Shown piece by piece: positions 18,811-27,983 of a DNA stretch of 64,000 bases (positions are counted from its first letter, which is position 1; every line of letters begins with the position of its first letter). A program made the position numbers and the translations under genes. The stretch comes from Glaciozyma antarctica PI12 (lineage: Eukaryota; Basidiomycota; Microbotryomycetes; Kriegeriales; Camptobasidiaceae): the NCBI GenBank assembly GCA_002917775.1, contig KZ627149.1:995497-1059496 (forward strand). Direction: 5' to 3'. Below the pieces are notes generated by a model. The model was given only the letters and a program-made list of their open reading frames with translations, had not been told where the DNA came from and did not search any database.

Positions 18811-21800
18811 ATGTCCTACAACCCTCAGCAAAACGACCCGAACGCCCAGCAACGCGCGCCCGGTGATCCCTTCAACGGCCAGGGGCAGCAGCAACGCTCG
18901 GCGGGCCACAGCTACGAAGATAGTGGGGAGAGCGACGAGTACGATCGGAATCGCGATACCTACACGAGTGAGGAGGGGAGTGCGGATGCTCAGGGACGCG
19001 AGAGGGGAGAGTACAGTGAGTCCTGGGCGTTGTTTGGGCCTGAGCGGGGCTAGGAGCGTGATGGGTGGACCAGCTCGTCGAGAAGGAGCGACCCGCTAAT
19101 ACTGTTCTTCTCTGCAGACGATGGATCTCAAGACGGCATCTACTCGCGAGGCTACAACGCTCCCTCCGCCGAGTCGCTCAACCGCGGTGGACCTCCTCCC
19201 GCTGGCCCCTTTCAAGGAGGCTACGACCGCTCAGGCACCGCTTCCCCTACCTTCACCGACTACGAGTCTTCCGCCCAGCATGGCGGTCCGTACTCCCGCC
19301 TTAGGGAGCCCTACCCCGCCTGGTCGAACGAGCAGCAGATCCCCCTCTCCAAGGAGGAGATCGAGGACGTCTTCATCGACCTCGCCAACAAGTTTGGATT
19401 CCAGCGCGACTCGGTGCGTCCATTTCCAGCTCCTTTAGCGGTGCTCGCGGAGCTGACGAGTGCCCAATCGCCAGATGCGCAACATGTACGACCACCTCAT
19501 GATCCAACTCGACTCTCGCGCGTCCCGCATGTCGCCCAACCAAGCCCTCCTCACCCTCCACGCCGACTACATCGGCGGCGAGCACGCCAACTACCGCAAG
19601 TGGTACTTTGCCGCTCAGCTCGACCTCGACGACGCGATCGGCGCCGCCAACTCGGTCGGAGTCTCCAAGCTCGCGCGCAAGGTCTCGCGCAAGGCTGGCG
19701 TCCCCTCGGCTTCGGCCAAGACGCTCGACACGGCGCACAGTCGCTGGAGGCACGCGATGGCCCAGATGTCGTCGTACGACCGGATGAGGCAGCTCGCGCT
19801 GTACTTGCTCTGCTGGGGCGAGGCAGCTCAAGTCCGCTTCGTTCCCGAGTGCTTGTGCTTCATCTTCAAGTGCGCCGACGACTACTACCGGAGCCCCGAG
19901 TGCCAGAACCGCGTCGAGGCCGTTCCCGAGGGACTCTACCTTCGCGCCGTCGTTAGGCCTTTGTATCGCTTCATTCGCGATCAGGGGTACGAGGTCGTCG
20001 ACGGAGCGTTTTTGAGGAGGGAGAGGGATCACGAAGACATTATCGGCTACGACGACGTCAATCAGCTCTTCTGGTACCCCGAGGGCATTGCCAGGATCGT
20101 TCTCACCGACAAGGTGCGTTTTCGGTTCTCGCGAGAGATGGGTGAGGAGGGAGCTGACCTTGCCCTCGCAGACTCGCCTCGTCGATGTTCCTGCCTCGCA
20201 GCGGTTCATGAAGTTCGACAAGATCGAGTGGAACAAGGCGTTCTTCAAGACGTACTACGAGCGCCGGTCCTTCCTCCACCTCCTCGTCAACTTCAACCGC
20301 ATTTGGGTCCTCCACATCTCCATGTTCTGGTTTTACACCGCCTACAACTCTCCAACCGTCTACGCCCCCGCCGACACGCGACCTAACGCCGCGATCCAGT
20401 GGAGCGTCGTCGCTCTCGGAGGAGGCGTCGCCTCCCTCATCATGCTCGCCGCCACCCTCGCCGAATTCAGCTACGTCCCCACGACCTGGAACAACACCTC
20501 CCACCTCATGCGCCGCTTCGTCATCCTCCTCATCGTCCTCGCCGCCACCTCGGGACCGACCATCTACATCGCCTTCTTCGACCAAACCTCGACCGTCGCC
20601 AAGATCCTCGGTATCGTCCAATTCGCCATCTCGGTCGCTGTCGTCGCCTTCTTCTCGATTGTCCCGAGCGGTCGACTCTTTGGCGATCGCGTCGCCGGCA
20701 AGTCGAGGAAGTACCTCGCCAGCCAGACGTTCACGGCGTCGTACCCTAAGCTCGAGATGAGGGCTCGAATCGCCAGTCTCGCGCTCTGGATCCTCGTCTT
20801 TGGGTGCAAACTCACCGAGTCGTACTTCTTCCTCACCCTCTCGTTCGAGAACCCGATTCGGGTCATGGTCGGCATGAAGGTACAGAATTGCTCGGACAAG
20901 ATCTTCGGGAACGCCCTCTGCCAGCACCAGCCTGCGTTCGCGCTCGCGATGATGTACTGCATGGACCTCGTCCTCTTCTTCCTCGACACGTTCCTCTGGT
21001 ACGTTATCTGGAACACGGGTGAGTCCCCTCCCTTTCTCCCTTCATCGAGCTCGAGCTGATCCGTCGCATTCGCGCAGTCTTCTCCATCGCTCGGTCATTC
21101 GCTATCGGTCTCTCAATCTGGACGCCTTGGAAGGGTACGTCTTTTCGCTGCGTCGTTTTTTGCTCGACGACGTCGCTGACTCGTCCTCGCGCGCGCAGAC
21201 ATCTTCGAGCGCCTCCCGAAGCGCATGTACGCCAAGATCCTCGCCACCGCCGACATGGAAGTCAAGTACAAGCCCAAGGTGCTCGTCTCGCAAGTCTGGA
21301 ACGCCATCATCATTTCCATGTATCGCGAACATCTCCTCTCAATCGACCACGTCCAGCGACTCCTCTACCACCAAGTCCCGTCGGAGCAGGACGGCAAGCG
21401 AACTCTTCGCGCGCCCATGTTCTTCATCTCGCAGGAGGACAACGTGCGTTTATTCGGTTCGCTCGCGAGTGGAGTCGTCGCTAACCTCACATTTGACGAC
21501 GTAGGGTCTCAAGGCCGAATTCTTCCCTCCCGGTTCGGAAGCCGCTCGACGAATCTCCTTCTTCGCCCAATCCCTCACGACCGCCATCCCCGAACCCCTC
21601 GCCGTCGACTCCATGCCCACCTTCACCGTCCTCACGCCTCACTACTCGGAGAAGATCCTCCTCTCCCTCCGCGAGATCATTCGCGAGGAAGATCAGAACA
21701 CGCGCGTCACCCTCCTCGAGTACCTTAAGCAGCTCCACCCGGTCGAGTGGGACAATTTTGTTCGCGACACGAAGATCCTCGCCGAGGAGTCGGCCGACCT

Positions 21801-24800
21801 GGACGACAACGAGAAGGGCGACAAGAAGACGGACGACATCCCCTTCTACACGATCGGATTCAAGAGCGCCGCCCCCGAGTACACCCTCCGCACGCGCATT
21901 TGGGCGTCCCTCCGCGCGCAGACGCTCTACCGCACCGTCTCGGGCTTCATGAACTACTCGAAGGCGATCAAGCTCCTCTACCGCGTCGAGAACCCCGAGG
22001 TCGTCCAGCTCTTCGGCGGCAACACGGAACGCCTCGAGCGCGAGCTCGAACGCATGGCTCGTCGCAAGTTCCGCTTCGTCATCTCGATGCAGCGGTACTC
22101 CAAGTTCAGCAAGGAGGAGATTGAGAACACCGAGTTCCTCCTTCGCGCCTACCCCGACCTCCAGATCGCCTACCTCGACGAGGAACGCCCGAGCAAGGAG
22201 GGAGGCGAGCCGAGGATCTTCTCCGCCCTCATCGACGGGCACTCGGAGATCATGCCCGACGGCAAGCGTCGCCCCAAGTTCCGCATCGAGCTCCCCGGCA
22301 ACCCCATCCTCGGAGACGGCAAGTCCGACAACCAGAACCACGCCATCGTCTTCCACCGCGGCGAGTACCTCCAGCTCATCGACGCCAACCAGGACAACTA
22401 CCTCGAGGAGTGCCTCAAGATTCGCAACATTCTCGGCGAGTTCGAAGACTACCACGTCCCGACGGCGAACCCCTACGGCCCCGAAGGATCCAAGGAGTTC
22501 AGCAAGGACCCGATCGCCATCGTCGGCGCTCGCGAGTACATCTTCTCCGAGAACATTGGGATCCTCGGCGACATCGCTGCCGGCAAGGAGCAGACGTTCG
22601 GAACGCTCGCGGCGCGCTCGATGGCGTTCATTGGCGGCAAGCTTCATTACGGTCACCCCGATTTCCTCAACGCCATCTTCATGACGACGCGCGGAGGAGT
22701 CTCGAAGGCGCAGAAGGGTCTCCATCTCAACGAGGACATCTACGCCGGTATGAACGCGTTCGGTCGAGGCGGCAAGATCAAGCACACCGAGTACTATCAG
22801 GTGCGTCGTTCCTCGTTCCTCGTCGTCTGCGTTCTCGTGAGCTGATCGACTCGCGCAGTGCGGCAAGGGTCGAGATCTCGGATTCGGCACCATCCTCAAC
22901 TTCCAGACAAAGATCGGATCCGGCATGGGCGAGCAGATGCTGTCGCGCGAGTACTACTACCTCGGCACACAGCTCCCGATGGATCGGTTCCTCACCTTCT
23001 ACTACGGCCACCCCGGATTCCACATCAACAACATCCTCATCATCCTCTCCGTCCAACTCTTCATGTTCACCCTCGTTTTCCTCGGTACCCTCAACAAGGA
23101 GCTCACCGTCTGCCGCTACACCGCCGATGGGCAGTTTGTCGGTGGCCAGGGCGGATGCTACAACCTAGTTCCCGTCTACGACTGGATCAAGCGCTGCATC
23201 ATTTCGATCTTTATCGTCTTCTTCATCGGTTCGTCTCGCTTTCTTTTGCTGGTTCGTCGAGCTCAAGCTGACTTCGCTCGTTCTCGCAGCCTTCCTTCCT
23301 CTCTTCCTGCAAGAGTTGACGGAGCGCGGTGTCGTTCGCGCCGTCATTCGACTCGGCAAGCACTTCCTCTCCCTCTCGCCCGTCTTCGAGGTCTTCGGCA
23401 CCCAGATCTCGTCGCACTCGATCCTCAGCAACTTGACGTACGGAGGCGCGAGGTATATCGCCACCGGTAGAGGATTCGCGACGACGAGGATCTCGTTTGC
23501 GATCTTGTACTCGCGGTTCGCGGGTCCGAGCATCTATCTGGGGATGAGGACGTTGCTGCTGCTGCTCTACGTCACGTTGACGCTCTGGATTTGGCACCGT
23601 GCGTTACTCCTTCTTCGAGCCTTGAACGGAGCTGACGATGTCGCGACCTAGTGACCTACTTCTGGATTTCGATCCTCGCCCTCTGCATCGCCCCGTTCCT
23701 CTTCAACCCTCACCAGTTCTCCCTCGGCGACTTCATCATCGACTACCGCGAGTACCTTCGCTGGATGTCGCGCGGCAACTCACGCGCGCACGCCAACTCG
23801 TGGATCGGTTACTGCCGCCTCTCGAGGACCAAGATTACCGGGTTCAAGAAGAAGAAGATGGGCCACCCCTCGGAGAAGCTCTCGACGGACGTTCCTCGCG
23901 CGACCTGGCGCATCATCATCATCTCGGAGATCCTCTCGCCGCTCTTCCTCGCCGTCATCCTCACCGTCGCCTACATGTTCGTCAAAGTGCGTCTCATTCC
24001 TCCTCCTCAGTCCTTCGCAGCACTGACGCACTCTCGTTCAGTCGTTCGCCTCGCCGTCCATCAACGTCCTCCTCCGAGTCGCCGTCTTCTCCCTCGGTCC
24101 CATCGTCTTCAACGCCATCCTACTCATCACCCTCTTCCTCATCTCGCTTTTTGCTGGGCCGATGCTCGGCGGCTGCTGCGGCAACTTTGGCTCCGTCATG
24201 GCGGGTATCGCTCATGTTGGCAGCGTCGTCGGTATGGTCGGATTCTTCGAGTTCCTGTGGCTGCTGGAGCGCTGGGACATCAGCCAGGCTGTCCTCGGAA
24301 TGATCGCGACCATGGCGTGCGTTCCTCCTAAGCTTGTGGCGCTGTACGAGTCGCTGACCTCCTCGATCGCGCAGGATTCAACGGTTCTTCTTCAAGGTCG
24401 CCATTTCGGTCTTCCTCTCTCGCGAGTTCAAGCACGACGAGACGAACCGCGCTTGGTGGTCGGGCAAGTGTACGCCCTTCCTATGCATCCTCGCAAACGT
24501 CGATTAACTCGTCGCGAAATCAGGGTACGGCCGAGGACTTGGGTCTGCCGCCTGGTCGCAACCCGCTCGCGAGTTCATCGTCAAGATCGTCGAGATGTCG
24601 CTTTTCGCTGCCGACTTCCTCTGTGGACACTTCCTCCTCTTTTTCCTCACCATCCCTTGCCTCATCCCCGGAATCGACATCCTCCACTCGACGATGCTCT
24701 GTGCGTTCGTCTTCGTTCGCCCTCGAGAACGACTAGCTAACTCGTTTCGTCGCGCGCGCAGTCTGGCTTCGACCCTCAAAACAGATTCGCAGTCCCATCT

Positions 24801-25057
24801 TCAGCTTCAAGCAGCGTGCTCTTCGGAGAACCATTATCGTCAAGGTGCGTTCGATCCTCGGCGGTGTTGGACCTCGCACTAACGCCTCGCGCAGTTTGGA
24901 ATCCTGTACGCTAGCGTGTTCGCGTTCTTCCTGGCCCTCATCATCCTCCCCGTACGTTCTCCCTTGCCGCCGAGCTGTGCGCGCGCTAACGTTCTCGCAG
25001 ATCGCCTTCCGCACGAGCATAGACTTGTCGTCGTGCTCAATTTGCGACTCAATTTGA
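18811..25057 (+). CDS. FKS1: 1,3-beta-D-glucan synthase catalytic subunit (GT48)
   Basis: Plasma-membrane enzyme that polymerises UDP-glucose into beta-1,3-glucan, with Rho1 as the usual regulator. The ATG at 18811 begins a disordered Gln/Gly-rich N-terminus, then the conserved FKS1 domain 1 ([19 protein letters not shown], 19337-19393). A first membrane block lies around 20280-21020. The cytosolic GT48 core includes [12 protein letters not shown] (22071), [18 protein letters not shown] (22322), [18 protein letters not shown] (22731) and [20 protein letters not shown], then [19 protein letters not shown] second membrane block runs to the C-terminus ([13 protein letters not shown], stop at 25055-25057). 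About 15 small introns interrupt it. Length, about 1,780 residues, is normal for the family. It looks intact and is likely the only Fks here. Confidence 0.96.
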
Positions 25058-25490
25058 GACCTCTCTATATATCCTCCTCAGTATTCAACCCTCACGGACA
25101 TCTGCCGCCTTCTCTTGTGCCGTATGCAAACTCGGACAGTCATTCAGCTTCATTCGTTGCGTCTTCTCGAGAGTGTCGCTGCCAAAGTCGTCGTTTAAAG
25201 ACTGCTGTTCACCACGCGCGCGTAGTGTACGCCTCGAGAGCGGAGCTGGCAAGATGCTCGCGAGTGGAAGAGCAGGAACGCAGCGGAAAGGCTCTCTCGA
25301 GTGGTGGCAAGCGATTGATTACGTCCTAAATCCCATCGCCCTCCAAAGCTGCGGGGAAGTGGAGGGGACGGGATGGGAAACCGACGCGCGAAAGGCGAAG
25401 GTGAAGTGTGAATGGATGTGGAGGGAAGGAGAGGGGGAGCGAAGGGGGGAGGGAGCGGGGGAAAAACGGCGCGTGCGTTCCCGTCTTCGC
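25058..25490. other. FKS1 downstream region
   Basis: 433 bp holding the FKS1 3' untranslated region. Purine-rich sequence around 25408-25465 (GGGAGGAGA-like) gives open frames without recognisable protein. The first similarity to another element (family-A F-box sequence in antisense) starts near 25490. Confidence 0.4.
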
Positions 25491-26192
25491 GAGCGAGGCC
25501 TTGCGTTCCTTCATCGATTCTGCAGCCTCGTCAGCCCGACAGCTCTCCGACGACCCGCCACCAGGCTCAGTGCAAGAGCGTCGCAGTTCAGACGAGGTCT
25601 TCGCGAGCCTGGCACGCCTTGTCCTGTTTGTCCGTGACCGGGCGAGGTCCTTCGAAGAAGCCGTGCTTCTGCTTCTCGCGCGCGAGAGAGACGAGTTAAA
25701 GAGCGCACTAGAAGTTCTTGAGCCGACGATGTCTAGTCCGCTCTGGCATTCGGGTCAGCGAGGGAAGGAGACGGAGGTGCTCGAGCGAACCTCGGTAACG
25801 AAGTTGACGGTTTGAAGACCTTGGACGTCGTTCTCGGTAAGGTGGTAGATCGAGAGATTTGGCTTTATGCCGAGGTTCCTGGATGAGGAGCAGGGTTAAA
25901 AATGGGAGAGCAGTGGCGCGCGCGCGCCCTTCTTGGCGAACTTATTCTTCGCTGGCGAGTAGACTGCGTGGTAGGTCTTGCGCGGGACGAGAGCGAGCGT
26001 AGCGTGGTAGAGCTTGCGGTAGACGTAGCTTTCGTTCTGCGAAGCCCGTATCAACTCTAGTATTAGTACAGACGCGACGAACCTGAGTGGCGAGCTGCCG
26101 AAGAGCCCTGCACGTACGGAGGAGCTTGACAGCGCTCTTCGGGTCGTACTGGGTGAGGATGTCGATGAGATTATCGACAGGCTGCGCGAGCG
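25491..26192 (-). pseudogene. Family-A F-box gene remnant (inverted copy)
   Basis: Read on the minus strand from 26192, this starts at the intron/exon edge of the family-A F-box exon (LIDILTQYDPKSAVKLLRTCRALRQLA), then an intron, then NESYVYRKLYHATLALVPRK. The segment 25921-26045 is nearly identical to 63881-63990 of the A4 gene, with only a few base differences including intron bases. Further left come pieces of later exons (NLSIYHLTENDVQGLQTV, the LARLVLF/ARSFE region in antisense, and the exon matching KERK near 25497). The cysteine exon and parts between are missing, and no first exon or start exists. It is a recent, internally deleted copy, almost certainly non-functional. Confidence 0.8.
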
Positions 26193-26520
26193 CTTCTCAA
26201 AGGCTCTTGCGAAGTGGAATACTGCTCCTTTTCGCGCGAAATGGGACGATCGCGCGAGCATCAAGGCTGCTAGGCAAGCTGAGTTAGTGATTCCGCCTCT
26301 CGAGGTGTTGAATCCAAGCTGATGTTCTTCAGCATCGAGCCGCGTCTCCGCGTCAACGGTTGGGGTGATGGAGAGTACGTACTGTTGTTGCCGCTGACCT
26401 GCCCCCAAGCTGACCTCGTTCTGCAGCTTTGCTCCCCGGAGTTGGGAACGTCACACAAGTGCGTCAACGTAGCGAAGCTCCTTTCTAATGCAGCCTCGTC
26501 GTTCTCATCGTAATCCTTGA
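26193..26520 (+). pseudogene. Family-B F-box gene remnant (inverted copy)
   Basis: The plus-strand sequence ALAKWNTAPFRAKWDDRASIK, then RLRVNGWGDGEYVL and CSPELGTSHKCVNVAKLL, matches the middle exons of the B2 gene (complement of about 62030-62310) at roughly 90 percent by eye, including the intervening introns. The F-box, zinc element and C-terminal half are absent. It abuts the family-A remnant in the same divergent geometry as the intact B2/A4 pair, so both came as one unit. The join near 26193-26199 removes what in the source is about 1.4 kb including both first exons and the shared promoter. Confidence 0.78.
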
Positions 26521-26536
26521 CGCTGAAGGAGAAGAT

Positions 26537-27407
26537 TTACGCGCTTGCAGCCTGGAACCTGATCACGCCATCCCTCAACGGGCTGCTCACGGCAATAAGA
26601 CGATTCGCGTTGTGAACGAGCTGGAGAACGCCAGCATCACGGCCCACGGGAAGACCGGCCGTGTTAAGCTGGCCATTCAGGTTGACTTCAAGCGTCTTGG
26701 TGTTGGGCTTGACCCATTCGCCGTCTGGAAAAAGGGTTGGAAAGAAACCAGGCCNGGAAAAAACAGGGAAAGAAACCCTCAACGGGCTGCTCACGGCAAT
26801 AAGACGATTCGCGTTGTGAACGAGCTGGAGAACGCCAGCATCACGGCCCACGGGAAGACCGGCCGTGTTAAGCTGGCCATTCAGGTTGACTTCAAGCGTC
26901 TTGGTGTTGGGCTTGACCCATTCGCCGTCTGGAAGAGCGGTGGGAAGGAACGCAGCCTCGGAAATACCTGGAGAGCAAAATGAGCCAAGCAGAAGTGCAA
27001 TGGAGGTAGGACAAACCAGCGTTGGCAAACACTGCGCACACGGAGACCAAATCAGCCTGCCTCCTCGTTACGCCTGGAAAAGACGAACCATAGTCTACCC
27101 TCCCAAACGCCTCCTGAGAAGCCGCAAACAGCGCCAACGTGTCCTCCCACGACGTCGTGTCCGTCTTCCGCCAAATCGCAACGAGCGAAGCCTGACCCTC
27201 GTTCAGCTCGTCCACCACCTTCTGCGCGTCCGCGCTCAGGTCGCCAATCACAATCTTTGAGCTGCGGAACAATCGGTCAGCGGCAGCAGGGACAAGAGGG
27301 ATCACACACACTCACCCTCGCGACGCCATCATCTGCGCTACCGCCGCACCGAATCCCGAAGCTCCTCCCGTGATGATGGAAACCGTGCCTGCATCAACGG
27401 AAGCCAT
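26537..27407 (-). pseudogene. Short-chain dehydrogenase, 5' part only
   Basis: The ATG at 27407 gives SVDAGTVSIITGGASGFG, a Rossmann glycine motif of classical SDR enzymes. After an intron it continues SKIVIGDLSADAQKVVDELN and WEDTLALFAASQEAFGRVDY, then after another intron VFANAGLS (the NAG motif) and LPDGEWVKPNTKTLEVNLNGQL. It then reaches a sequence that does not resemble the family, and the catalytic YxxxK segment and C-terminal half are missing. The break lies next to the F-box remnants and an assembly gap. Its closest relative in the window is the SDR at 49.3-50.6 kb. Either the gene was truncated by rearrangement or the assembly is wrong here. Confidence 0.65.
26572..26935. repeat. 160-bp direct duplication flanking an assembly gap
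   Basis: Bases 26572-26731 and 26776-26935 are identical as far as I can align them (offset 204 bp) and both carry the same SDR exon. Between them is a short stretch with a single N at 26755 and A/G-rich bases. This is the pattern of two contig ends carrying the same sequence joined across a gap, not a biological tandem repeat. Confidence 0.8.
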
Positions 27408-27983
27408 TGCTGTAGTTCTTGGTGGATAGAGAAGGAGAGAGATAGAGCGTTCAGTCCGGGGTAATAGCTCGCGCACGCGGGGGGCGGAAGGCAGCTTCCT
27501 CGTCCCTTCGCAGTCACGAGACTCGCGTGGAAGACGCTTGAGAAGTGAAAGAGATCCTGACGGAGGGAAGAGCGGGACAGAAGAGCAGAAGCAATGACCA
27601 GAAGCAATGACCTCGCGCAGGAATCCTGAATCCACGATCCACGAAGACGCAAAACCCGCGCGGCCGACTTCCAACCGCCATCCCCCCGCACCCTCTGCGC
27701 CCGTCACAAAACGCAAAACGAAAGCGTCGAGCACGGCAGCACAGCTGCTATACTCGGCGAGTAGATTCCACTCCGCGTCACTGCGGCATCTGGCCGGATC
27801 CGCGCATCCCCCTCTTCAACCCCGCCAGAGTCTGCGCTCCCTCGCTCTCCGACGTCCTCGTACTAATGCTCCACCTCGACACCACCCTCTTCCCAACTCC
27901 ATTCGCTCCCCTCCCAAACGTCCCGTTACTCCCGCCGGTCGTGCTCTCCTGCGCGGAAGTAGCGACCGTCGAGGCGTCCCAAC
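27408..27983. other. Intergenic region upstream of the truncated SDR
   Basis: 576 bp between the SDR start and the stop of the membrane-protein gene. A second minus-strand frame (27778-28044), Ser/Thr-rich, overlaps the end of that gene and could be an alternative last exon. Otherwise I see nothing identifiable. Confidence 0.35.

Noticed and set aside
19373-20927. Two long minus-strand open frames antisense to the 5' half of FKS1
   Set aside because: They are shadows of conserved FKS1 exons caused by biased third codon positions; no motif or splice pattern of their own.
21487-22926. 479-codon open frame antisense to FKS1
   Set aside because: It is the complement of a strongly conserved GT48 coding region, has Leu/Val/Glu/Arg-biased content typical of antisense frames in GC-rich DNA, and no domain.
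25491-27407. Transposable-element insertion as cause of the damaged region
   Set aside because: No transposase, reverse transcriptase, terminal repeats or target-site duplications were seen; the material is host F-box and SDR sequence.
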